From IMG/VR virus record IMGVR_UViG_3300037264_001335, positions 1-34,783 of that record: a DNA stretch of 34,783 bases; one strand, given 5' to 3'. How positions within the stretch are numbered: the first letter of the stretch is position 1; the number at the start of each line of letters is the position of its first letter. The notes beneath the pieces were generated by a model. It saw only the letters and a program-made list of their open reading frames with translations, did no database searches and was not told the origin of the DNA. The stretch is from a virus. Positions 21,408-29,148 of the stretch are shown in pieces. A program made the translations under genes and the position numbers.

Positions 21408-21944
21408 CTATTTGGACTCCGAAAGTTTAATCATGGCGTCTTTGACAGACACCTTGTTATCTTTCGCATATTTGTTGACTTTTACAACAAAAGCATCTTC
21501 ATCGTTGGCTCCACCGATGATGGTTTTGCTTTCACCTTCGGCGTCGATATCAACGTGAGCATCAATGAAACCACGAACAAGACTTTTCACGTCGGAGAAT
21601 TTCTTTTCTCCAATGGTGAATTCCTTGGTTTCTCCGTCCATTCGAGCGTTCTTTAAGAGAGCTGTTAAGAAGGGAGCTTGGGCAGGTACGATCTTCCCCT
21701 TCTCTGTTAACTCTTTTATTTCAGCATCAATTTCTTTTTCAAACGATTCTTTTTTCTGGTTCTGGATCTCAGATTCAAGTTTCTCGGATTTGTCCTTGAA
21801 TTCTTTGATCTGGCTTTGAGCCGATTTGAGGTTTTCTTCTGAGAGCTTCAAATCTTTTTCAAGGGCGGCGTTTTCATCTTGAAAAGATTTCATCTCTGCT
21901 TCTAACTTCGCATTTTGTCTCATCACTTCTTCTAGGGTGGCCAT
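21408..21944 (-). CDS. Internal-start scaffold protein
   Basis: Inside the protease gene, in the same frame, an ATG at 21944 is preceded by a strong ribosome-binding site, GGAGGTG, six bases away. It would start a 178-residue scaffold, MATLEEVMRQNAKLEAEM to the shared C-terminus, corresponding to the coiled-coil part only. Mu Z and lambda Nu3 are made the same way, from an in-frame start within the protease gene, so this is likely a separate product. Confidence 0.75.
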   Translation of the reverse strand: MATLEEVMRQNAKLEAEMKSFQDENAALEKDLKLSEENLKSAQSQIKEFKDKSEKLESEIQNQKKESFEKEIDAEIKELTEKGKIVPAQAPFLTALLKNARMDGETKEFTIGEKKFSDVKSLVRGFIDAHVDIDAEGESKTIIGGANDEDAFVVKVNKYAKDNKVSVKDAMIKLSESK

Positions 21945-22481
21945 GTCGGCACCTCCATTATTTTTATTGATCTCATGATCAAACTCATAAGACCTGGTTG
22001 ATTCAACTTCAAAACTGGTGGGATCGGTATGCTCAAGGGAATAGAGATTCAATATTTCTTTCAGGCTATGAACGGCAGGAGTGGCCCCGCCCAAGAGAGC
22101 GACGGCCTTTAAGGCATACGGATACGTCTTTCCATTGGACTTGAAATTGACGAATATCTCGGATGAAACCTTGCTATAGGCGCGATTCTTAATGAGTTCG
22201 TATATCTTTTGTGGAATACTAACGAAGTCGGCCAGGATCTTTTTCCCTTCACGGTATATACGCGATATATACCCTGCGGCGGGTAGTTCATCTTCGGCGA
22301 GCAGTTTCTGTTTAGATCCGTGACCTAGCTTAAGGTAGGGTTTGGTTATTTCCTTCGTTTCATTAAAAGCATTCACCAATCCATCGAGATCGGTTTCAGA
22401 ATATTTGTCCCCGTTCCATTCTCCGGCTTCAAATATTTCAACCGCTTGAATGTCGGCGTATTCTTTAATTTCTTGTGGCAT
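21408..22481 (-). CDS. Prohead protease and scaffold (Mu gpI-like)
   Basis: A 357-residue protein with two parts. Residues 1-150 are a prohead protease domain of the Mu gpI type: MPQEIKEYADIQAVEIFEAGEW, KPYLKLGHG with a candidate His, and AYSKVSSEIFVNFKSNGK with a candidate Ser, ending ALKAVALLGGATPAV. Residues 180-290 are a long scaffold-like coiled coil starting MATLEEVMRQNAKLEAEM. The C-terminal 60 residues (KFSDVKSLVRGFID and onward) may bind capsid protein. Proteolysis would remove the scaffold during maturation. An internal start at 21944 would make the scaffold alone. Confidence 0.85.
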   Translation of the reverse strand: MPQEIKEYADIQAVEIFEAGEWNGDKYSETDLDGLVNAFNETKEITKPYLKLGHGSKQKLLAEDELPAAGYISRIYREGKKILADFVSIPQKIYELIKNRAYSKVSSEIFVNFKSNGKTYPYALKAVALLGGATPAVHSLKEILNLYSLEHTDPTSFEVESTRSYEFDHEINKNNGGADMATLEEVMRQNAKLEAEMKSFQDENAALEKDLKLSEENLKSAQSQIKEFKDKSEKLESEIQNQKKESFEKEIDAEIKELTEKGKIVPAQAPFLTALLKNARMDGETKEFTIGEKKFSDVKSLVRGFIDAHVDIDAEGESKTIIGGANDEDAFVVKVNKYAKDNKVSVKDAMIKLSESK

Positions 22482-22482
22482 A

Positions 22483-22893
22483 TTACCTTCCCACCATGCC
22501 TTTATAGCTTGTATTAATTGTCGTGCTACTGGCTGAAGGGATGACTTTTAAAGTCATGGACGTTGCCGCTGAACCGCATAGAGGGGGGTTAAAATTTGGA
22601 TCATGCGTTATCGTGGAAGGGAAAGTTAAAGAATAAGCAGTTGTATTTCCATTTAAAATATAAACGGTGTAGGTGTTGGTTGAGCTGACATGAAAATAAT
22701 CTAAGCAATTATAATTTCCAGATCCTGCTGAGCTTAATGTGACTGCTGTTCCCGACGTTACCGCAATTCCAGAAACCCAGGCGGGGCCAATATCACCAAC
22801 CGCTTCTTTTGTTCTATCTCCCGCGCGCGCGATAGAAAACATTGTTGCCAAAAAGGTGAGTGCAATTAAACCGTTTGAAATTTTCTTTATCAT
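22483..22893 (-). CDS. Exported small protein of unknown function
   Basis: A 136-residue protein with a clear Sec signal peptide (MIKKISNGLIALTFLATMFS, cleavage likely after ARA near residue 24). The mature part is Thr/Ser-rich and beta-like (GIAVTSGTAVTLSSAGSGNYN, then TYTVYILNGNTTAY and MTLKVIPSASSTTINTSYKG). An exported product inside the head operon is unusual. It has a strong GGAGG ribosome-binding site and a promoter-like pair upstream. It may act on the host envelope; no known motif is visible. Confidence 0.65.
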   Translation of the reverse strand: MIKKISNGLIALTFLATMFSIARAGDRTKEAVGDIGPAWVSGIAVTSGTAVTLSSAGSGNYNCLDYFHVSSTNTYTVYILNGNTTAYSLTFPSTITHDPNFNPPLCGSAATSMTLKVIPSASSTTINTSYKGMVGR

Positions 22894-22925
22894 ATGGCCT
22901 CCGTAATATTAACACAATTAACTCT

Positions 22926-22954
22926 CATATATACTGAAATTGAAATATTTGCAA
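22926..22954 (-). promoter_or_regulatory. Promoter candidate for the exported protein gene
   Basis: On the minus strand TTGCAA (22949-22954) is followed after 17 bases by TATATG (22926-22931) in an AT-rich gap. It would transcribe the exported-protein gene and the head genes beyond. Neither hexamer matches the consensus exactly. Confidence 0.3.
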
Positions 22955-22958
22955 TCTC

Positions 22959-23207
22959 TTAACTCAAATTAATATTCGATTCAACGTCAGAATCAACTGC
23001 GCTCTGAGCGTTTTCCTGGGAATTTCTTAAAGCAATAATGGCTTGTTGCGTTTCATATTGTTTGACCCAAACTTTGATCTGTTTAATTATTTGAGCCTTG
23101 GCCCAATTAAGCTTTGTCCCTACTCCGTCATAACCTGTCACCGAACAAACGGCTTCTAGAACTCTATTCGCTATCGCATCCGGGACCGTAATTGTTACCT
23201 GAGCCAT
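22959..23207 (-). CDS. Conserved small phage protein
   Basis: An 82-residue protein beginning MAQVTITVPDAIANRVLEA. The pattern of an opening strand with VTVPDA, then a predicted helix with WAKAQIIKQIKVWVKQYETQQA and an acidic Ser/Asn-rich tail, resembles a small protein seen beside head or tail genes of many phages. It may act in virion assembly or as a minor structural factor. An AGGAGAA ribosome-binding site precedes its ATG. Confidence 0.65.
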   Translation of the reverse strand: MAQVTITVPDAIANRVLEAVCSVTGYDGVGTKLNWAKAQIIKQIKVWVKQYETQQAIIALRNSQENAQSAVDSDVESNINLS

Positions 23208-23219
23208 AAAATTTCTCCT

Positions 23220-25832
23220 TTAATACAACCTAGTTGCTACCAAACTCGATTGAGTTGCTTGAAAACTGCCCGCCGCTGGCGTTGCCGTAATTGATCCGTG
23301 AATGGACAAAACATCATTTGTATTTGTAGTTGTGTAATAGATAGGCGGAATATTAAATTGACCGAATTGATTGGTGATTGTTGTAACAACCCCTGTTTCT
23401 TCTGAGATTTGGGAATTGGTAATAACCCCAGGCGTATTATTTTGTCTATAAAGGTTCAACGTCACAAATTGATTTGCGGCGAAAGTCGCTCCGGTGTACC
23501 TCAAATCAATCATTCCGTCGATTCGGTATGTTCCTGAGGAAGTCAAAGTAATAGTGGAGCTTGAAGTCCCGACAGCGATTGTAGCTGTCGCAGTGGTAAA
23601 ACTATAAGCACCAATCGGAGAATAAGTTGAGATGACAAGCCCAACCCTAGCTCCATTAGTATTTAAAACCCCATCATTCGGGAGATCTATACCGCTAGTT
23701 GAAAGATAAACCTTTTTCGTCTCGGTCCCTACCGAAACAGATCCCGCTGTCACTAAGTTAGCGTTGCTATCTAAGTAGAACACGGTCCCTTTGTTTTTCG
23801 TGACATTATAAATGCGTTTTGTCCCCGATCCGGCGGATGTTTCTGTAAAACTTGTTTCAAAAAGAGTATATCCTGCCGTTCCCGACATGGCGATACTTGG
23901 ATGACTCAAAGTAAATAATGTGTTTGAACCACTTGATGCTGTCCATGAATTATGAATAATTCTAAAAAAGTTAAGTCCACCGTTAGAAGTACCTGGTTCA
24001 GTAAATTCGTACCAACCCGCTGGAGCCGTTGCCCCTCTTAACATACTGATTGAAAGTTCCGTCGAAGATCCGATATCAGACCCAATTTTTAGTTGCCTTG
24101 AAGTAGATGCCGTTCCTCTTTTAAACGTCCCCCATTCCCAGACGTTAGAATTCCATCTTCCCCCACCCCACTCTGGATTTAAACTTTCGTCTGTGGTATT
24201 AAAATGAGCAAATCTGTATTGATTAAAACCTATCCCTGAAGGGTTAGCGGGTATTTGAATCCCGGCCCACCTACCTGTAAGCCTTATCTGACCTTCCTGC
24301 CAGATGTCGATAACCCGGTCACCTTTTTCATTGTAAATATGCCCGCCTGTGTTATTCCCATAAGCAGAAGCCGCAGTCCCATCGTCGGCTCTCCAAGGGC
24401 TTGCACCGAAACCACAACAAGGTGTCGTGTCTGTGTAAACCGTGGCGGTGTTATTGTTTATGGTATGAAACGCAGCCGGGGTGGCTTGACCAGATTGGGC
24501 ACTCCTGTAAATTTTCCTTCCCGAAACTCTTGCCGTTCCCGTAGGGATATTGGTTAAAGAAACAGACGACGTGGCGGCGGTGGTGATAGCTGTGGCGTAA
24601 GTCGCCGTGCTGTGTTCAGTCTCAGTCCCATCTTCCATCACAAAGCTGACTGAGTAGTTCCAAGTCCCCGCTCCCATAAATCCGCCTGTCCCTGAATTCG
24701 TCGCCGTCACATTTGTATTTGGAGGTCTCACATATTCAAAGGTAATCCTAGAGTCTGAGCTTTTCCCCATTTGAAATGAGTTAGATTCTGTGTTTTTATC
24801 TATCACCAAATTCATATTTGAAATAGTTATTGAACTAACTCCCGAAGTCGTGTAAAGCATCGCCGTATTGGTCATGGTCGATTTGAAATTAAGGTTTTCA
24901 TCGGTTGGACCAAGACCAGTAATCGTGACAGTCGGAGAGTTGATCGCAAACCCAGCGGGAGTTTGGATCTGATTCCCACCATAAGTCGTGATAACGCCAG
25001 TACTCCTAATATGGACGTATCCTTCCGTGTTAATATCCCCTTTGACGTATTCATTTCCGACAATAACGGATACAGTACTGAAGTAAAGCGTAGGGGAAGA
25101 GGGTGTAAAAACAGGCGTGGCAACAACTCTCCCTGGGTCGATCTCGTAGCTGTTGTCCAGAGCCGTCGTCGTAATATAGGCATCGCCAGCAAAACCGTTC
25201 CAACTATCTTCAATAATCACAAGCAAATAACCCGATGCCCCCGAAACCGCTTCCCAAGTTAATTCCCAATAATAATTGTCAGTGCTTGTACCAGGATCAC
25301 AGGCAGAGATAGAGTTCTCAGTCGCTGAATAAACTGTGATATCTTCAAATGTTTTAAAAGCGTAAATATCAAAAGCAAAGCAATATCCACCATTAAAAAA
25401 AGTCCCAGAAGAGGGTGCTATAACGTAAGTCATAGAAGCGGCGGATACGTTTCCAATACTTAATGTGCTTTGAGCCCCTATGGTTTGAGAAGATCCGACA
25501 TAATGATAGGCAGGGTAAGCCGTGGCCCCGGTTTGGAGGGTGTTTCTGTTTTGAATGTATTGGGTGGAACCGGTGGGGAGAGTGCCGGAAGTGACAACAG
25601 TGACAAAATCTAATTTTCCAGTAAAAGGAGAATATATTGTTTTGTATGTTTCACCATGTGAGATTGTAATCCATGTACATATTAATAAGGTAGAATATGC
25701 AATATGCCGATAGGTAAAAATAATGGGAATTGGAAAGGTGGAAAATTTAAAAGCACGCAAGGCTATGTACTTATAACAGTGTACCCATACAGAAAACCAT
25801 TTCTTGAACATCGTTATACAATGTCTAAACAT
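23220..25832 (-). CDS. Large fibre-like protein with an interrupted N-terminus
   Basis: A Thr/Ser-rich beta protein of up to 870 residues. Residues 1-43 of this frame are antisense to the HNH gene at 25704-26231, so the listed start is doubtful. Immediately after that lies IAYSTLLICTWITISHG, a signal-peptide-like segment with no ATG or GTG in frame, leading into GETYKTIYSPFTGKLDFV and TLPTGSTQYIQNRNTLQTG. The rest has beta repeats, a fibronectin-like segment near residues 380-440 (TNSGTGGFMGAGTWNYSVSF, TARVSGRKIYRSA) and a C-terminal jelly-roll-like domain (AFTTATATIAVGTSSSTITL, VTLNLYRQNN, DVLSIHGSITATP). It is probably a large fibre or surface protein. An in-frame-start candidate on the far side of the HNH gene (ATG at 26242) suggests that the insertion split the original start. 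Confidence 0.7.
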   Translation of the reverse strand: MFRHCITMFKKWFSVWVHCYKYIALRAFKFSTFPIPIIFTYRHIAYSTLLICTWITISHGETYKTIYSPFTGKLDFVTVVTSGTLPTGSTQYIQNRNTLQTGATAYPAYHYVGSSQTIGAQSTLSIGNVSAASMTYVIAPSSGTFFNGGYCFAFDIYAFKTFEDITVYSATENSISACDPGTSTDNYYWELTWEAVSGASGYLLVIIEDSWNGFAGDAYITTTALDNSYEIDPGRVVATPVFTPSSPTLYFSTVSVIVGNEYVKGDINTEGYVHIRSTGVITTYGGNQIQTPAGFAINSPTVTITGLGPTDENLNFKSTMTNTAMLYTTSGVSSITISNMNLVIDKNTESNSFQMGKSSDSRITFEYVRPPNTNVTATNSGTGGFMGAGTWNYSVSFVMEDGTETEHSTATYATAITTAATSSVSLTNIPTGTARVSGRKIYRSAQSGQATPAAFHTINNNTATVYTDTTPCCGFGASPWRADDGTAASAYGNNTGGHIYNEKGDRVIDIWQEGQIRLTGRWAGIQIPANPSGIGFNQYRFAHFNTTDESLNPEWGGGRWNSNVWEWGTFKRGTASTSRQLKIGSDIGSSTELSISMLRGATAPAGWYEFTEPGTSNGGLNFFRIIHNSWTASSGSNTLFTLSHPSIAMSGTAGYTLFETSFTETSAGSGTKRIYNVTKNKGTVFYLDSNANLVTAGSVSVGTETKKVYLSTSGIDLPNDGVLNTNGARVGLVISTYSPIGAYSFTTATATIAVGTSSSTITLTSSGTYRIDGMIDLRYTGATFAANQFVTLNLYRQNNTPGVITNSQISEETGVVTTITNQFGQFNIPPIYYTTTNTNDVLSIHGSITATPAAGSFQATQSSLVATRLY

Positions 25833-26231
25833 CTAAATAGGCCGCTTTCTAAAAATGAAATTGTCCATCATATCAATGGGGATAAAACTGACAACAGAAT
25901 TGAAAATCTTGAAATTCTTAGCAGATCTTCTCACGCGAGAATCCATTCCATTGGTAGAATATTTTCTAAAGAATCTAGAAATAAAATGAGATTAGCTCGT
26001 TTAGGTATAACGCTCTCCGATATAACCAAGATAAAAATTAGCAAGGCTTTAATTGGCAGAAAACCAACGGAAGCAACTAGAAAAAAACTTCGCTTGGCCA
26101 GGACCAAAAGAGTATTTACAAAACAGACAAGAGAAAAAATGAGCGCATGGCAAATAGGTAGGAAGATGTCTAAAGAAGCTAAATCGAAAATGTCTTTAGC
26201 TAAAAAACGATATTGGTCATTAAGAAAATAA
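25704..26231 (+). CDS. HNH homing endonuclease with NUMOD3-like repeats
   Basis: A 175-residue homing-type endonuclease and the only gene on the plus strand. The N-terminal domain holds GKNNGNWKGGKFKSTQGYV, then EHRYTMSKHLNRPLSKNE, the catalytic HHINGDKTDNRIENLE region, and SRSSHARIH. The C-terminal half has three NUMOD3-like DNA-binding repeats (FSKESRNKMRLARLG, PTEATRKKLRLA, MSKEAKSKMSLAKKRYW). It is AT-rich compared with its neighbours, as is common for recently acquired homing genes. It lies across the 5' end of the fibre gene, on the opposite strand. There is no room for a group I intron core around it. Confidence 0.9.
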   Translation: MPIGKNNGNWKGGKFKSTQGYVLITVYPYRKPFLEHRYTMSKHLNRPLSKNEIVHHINGDKTDNRIENLEILSRSSHARIHSIGRIFSKESRNKMRLARLGITLSDITKIKISKALIGRKPTEATRKKLRLARTKRVFTKQTREKMSAWQIGRKMSKEAKSKMSLAKKRYWSLRK

Positions 26232-26243
26232 ATTTTTCCCATA

Positions 26244-26507
26244 TTAGGAAAACGAATATGACGCGCGGTCATTCCAAACATAACTAAATGAGTTGTCACC
26301 ATTGGGCCATTGGATGTCGGAGACTAGTCCATTTGCATCATAGGTTAGTTTCTGTATTTGCCATTTGGCAGTCGTTTTAGCATTCCCAGGTTTTGTTTTA
26401 CCAATATAAATCGTGGCATTGTTTGTACCTGAATTATCCATGGCTTGTGTGAATGGAACCCCTAGATCATAATTTCTTATTCCCCTACCAGGTTCAAATA
26501 CTGCCAT
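26244..26507 (-). CDS. Conserved small phage protein
   Basis: An 87-residue protein beginning MAVFEPGRGIRNYDLGVPF. It ends in a repeated-strand unit (TAKWQIQKLTYDANGLVSDIQW, then SFSYVWNDRASYSFS) that looks complete, as in a small protein encoded beside portal genes of other phages. It overlaps the portal gene by 14 bases. Its role is unknown, perhaps head-associated. Its TAA lies one base before the ATG at 26242 discussed with the fibre gene. Confidence 0.7.
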   Translation of the reverse strand: MAVFEPGRGIRNYDLGVPFTQAMDNSGTNNATIYIGKTKPGNAKTTAKWQIQKLTYDANGLVSDIQWPNGDNSFSYVWNDRASYSFS

Positions 26508-29148
26508 CTGGGCCTACTTCTGGATATTCAGGTTTAATTTCCTCAATCGGTGATTGATTTAATTCTTGTGGCGTTGGAATTGGTGGAGGAGGTGGAAGCT
26601 CATTACTCTTAACAACATATTTGCAGGTATAAGACAAATTCGTATAAGGGGATAAGCACCCAATAATTAACCCCATCCCTTCTGGGACGTCTACATCTTT
26701 TATTTTTGTGCTATCCGTTGGCCTTAATATCTTTTCATAAAACTTTCGATCATCATCCGTGAACCCAACCCAGATGGCCATGGTTTCATTTTTGCTGACG
26801 TTGGAAATGTAGATCTCGCTGATAACGTAATATTTTCCTTCTCCTATCTCCGGTAAAACCACATTCATTCCTGGCTCGGTTATGATTTCAGATTCATATA
26901 AACTGGAATCTTGGGCGAAAATGAGATTCCCGCCTTTATCTTTTAAACTATCCAGGCTTGGTTGTTTGTCGGTTTCGTATTCCTCAAACTTGGTGATAGG
27001 GATAAGTAATGATCGGCAATTAAAGTGTAAGGGCGGAACAATGTGATTGGTAAAGTTCCCCTTCTCGTAAACATTCCCATCTAAGCTCGCGCAAACTTCA
27101 CTGGTACGATCATCCATGATGGCACTGAACTGATAGGCTTCGACAATCTGTTTAGCGAGTTCATCAGTTTCCCAATACGCCTTTCGGCCCCTGTTAAACA
27201 TTTCCGTGGTCTTGGTACGAATGACAGTTTTTAACCATTTGTCTGTTTCTTCGGCCCCCAATTCCTTTAAGCTTTTAAGTAATTCCCTCTCACCTATCCC
27301 GTTCTTAATCCCTTGCATGAGTTCGTTTTTCATCTTGTTGGTGACATGGATGGAGTAATCCCCAACGATCTTAAAGGCTTCGGCCTCAATAATTTCTAGG
27401 AATTCTTCTGGTAACAATTCCTCTATCTCTTCGAACTTTTTATCCTTCCTGGGAAAGATCTCTTTTTGGGCTTGGTTATAAGCATTTGAATATGTGCCTT
27501 TCATGAAGTTTTTAAACTCAACATTCAAAGGTTTCAATTGTTTAGGTGTAAGCTCATTAATTAGGTCTGGCTTGAAACGCGCGAGTAGGTTTCTGGATCG
27601 TATCTGTTCGATGAAGTCCAGGTAGATGTCTTTCGCTAAAGGCTTGGTTCTATTAAAGGCCACCTCGTCAATTCGTGTAAGTGTTTTCTTAAGCTCACCG
27701 AAATTGACCAATTTCTCAAATTTGGTTTCTTCTCGATAAGTCCTTTTATTAAAAAGATCCGCCTTGGCCTGGTCATCTCGTTTGTTTTTATCCTGGTCGG
27801 GATTTGGTGATTTGGTTGGTGTTCTAGGTTGGCCAGGCTTCGGCGGGAATTGGTTATCAAATGGGTTTGGTTCAGGCTTGGTAATGGTGATGCTTTCAGG
27901 GACGGGGAATTTAAGCCCTTCAAGTAAGTGTTTAATTTCCTCTTCTGAGGTGTCCCATATCTTTGACTTCGTGGCTTCTACCCATAGTTTATAGGATTCA
28001 AGCGCGTCGTCCTTTGATCTAGGTTTAAACTCAAAAGCGCATGATTCCTCGCCCCAATTCGCTCTTACCATGGGAGTAATTATCTTCCTGGTTATGGCCC
28101 TGGAAAGAGATTCTTGTTCGCGTCCTATCATTCCCATAAACAATTCAAATTGTACCTCGCCTAGCGCGCGCGAGCCTGAACTTGACTGCGCCCCAGAGAC
28201 ACCCATAAGGTCAGGCATGAGGACGGATCTGGCAATCATGGTGTTCATGACATTAATGGCATTCTCATAAACATTCGAGCTGTCCCTATTTGCCATTTTG
28301 AAATCCAATTTAACACCTTGAGGGATGATGATATTCGTTGAATTTTGAATGGTGTTCATGATGGTTTGGAGGCGGGCGGCCAGGGTTGGATCAAATTCAT
28401 CGGTGTATTCTGCCACTACGGTAGGGGCGGCGAATCGTTCACAATAGATAGCCCAAAACCTGAATATGAACTTTTTGGCCTTCCATGAAGTGTGCGCGGC
28501 GTTTAAATCAGACCGACCAAATGGGTTTCCGAATTCAGGTTGGTAAACATGATGTAAGAAGTAGTCAGGCTTAAACTCAAGGTTATCTTGGGCGGCATTC
28601 TGCATGATCTTTAAGACATCGCCTTTGTCGTCAAGGTGGAATTCAAACCCATGCGGCGGGCGGGTTTTTAGTTCTTTGAGTTCGATGATCCCATTCTCAA
28701 TTCGTCTGTAAATAGGTTCTGTAAGGCTGAATCCGTACTCAAACGAGGAAAGGATATCTCTTAAGCTATTCTCGAAATTGTTATTTAAAGTTTCCTTTAA
28801 GTTGCGTTCAACCGTTTCAACAATTTCTTCGTTCTCGCATTTGATCTGCCAGCCCGGACCTATGATCTGATCCTTTTTAAAGGATATCGCGGCCTTGACC
28901 TGATCATCCGTTTTCATTTCATCATAGATCGAGTAATTGTTATTTGACGCTAGAGGATCAGGGTTATATGGGAAATCGTAAGACTCTGGGAAGTAGCTTG
29001 AAACGTAGGCAGACTTAGCGTCTAGGGGAAATACGTCATTGGCTTCCAACGACTTTGATGAAATCGGGATGTCAAAAGGATCTTTTTTTGATCCGTTGTT
29101 TTTAGGAGAAACAATTTGCTTATTAGGTGAAAGTTCTGGGGGCACCAA
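26494..29148 (-). CDS. Portal protein fused to a Mu-F-like domain
   Basis: An 884-residue protein combining functions usually split in two genes. Residues about 30-430 fit DUF935 portal proteins (Mu gp29): AISFKKDQIIGPGWQIKC, FENSLRDILSSFEYGFSL, PEFGNPFGRSDLN, RFAAPTVVAEY, and MTMIARSVLMPDLMGVSG. A Pro/Lys linker follows (PNPFDNQFPPKPGQP). Residues about 480-760 fit the Mu F/SPP1 gp7 minor head domain, including RTKTTEMFNRGRKAYWETD and DDRTSEVCASLDGNVYEKGN with PPLHFNCRSLL. The last 120 residues form a separate beta domain ending in a Pro-rich tail. The portal forms the DNA entry ring. The start codon (TTG at 29148) is uncertain. Confidence 0.88.
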   Translation of the reverse strand: MVPPELSPNKQIVSPKNNGSKKDPFDIPISSKSLEANDVFPLDAKSAYVSSYFPESYDFPYNPDPLASNNNYSIYDEMKTDDQVKAAISFKKDQIIGPGWQIKCENEEIVETVERNLKETLNNNFENSLRDILSSFEYGFSLTEPIYRRIENGIIELKELKTRPPHGFEFHLDDKGDVLKIMQNAAQDNLEFKPDYFLHHVYQPEFGNPFGRSDLNAAHTSWKAKKFIFRFWAIYCERFAAPTVVAEYTDEFDPTLAARLQTIMNTIQNSTNIIIPQGVKLDFKMANRDSSNVYENAINVMNTMIARSVLMPDLMGVSGAQSSSGSRALGEVQFELFMGMIGREQESLSRAITRKIITPMVRANWGEESCAFEFKPRSKDDALESYKLWVEATKSKIWDTSEEEIKHLLEGLKFPVPESITITKPEPNPFDNQFPPKPGQPRTPTKSPNPDQDKNKRDDQAKADLFNKRTYREETKFEKLVNFGELKKTLTRIDEVAFNRTKPLAKDIYLDFIEQIRSRNLLARFKPDLINELTPKQLKPLNVEFKNFMKGTYSNAYNQAQKEIFPRKDKKFEEIEELLPEEFLEIIEAEAFKIVGDYSIHVTNKMKNELMQGIKNGIGERELLKSLKELGAEETDKWLKTVIRTKTTEMFNRGRKAYWETDELAKQIVEAYQFSAIMDDRTSEVCASLDGNVYEKGNFTNHIVPPLHFNCRSLLIPITKFEEYETDKQPSLDSLKDKGGNLIFAQDSSLYESEIITEPGMNVVLPEIGEGKYYVISEIYISNVSKNETMAIWVGFTDDDRKFYEKILRPTDSTKIKDVDVPEGMGLIIGCLSPYTNLSYTCKYVVKSNELPPPPPIPTPQELNQSPIEEIKPEYPEVGPDGSI

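Noticed and set aside
25704-26231. Group I intron around the antisense HNH gene
   Set aside because: The insert is almost entirely the coding sequence, leaving no room for a catalytic core.
25678-26246. Seven-base direct repeats as proof of a target-site duplication by the HNH gene
   Set aside because: Joining the sequence at these repeats does not restore the fibre reading frame, and the match may be chance in AT-rich DNA.
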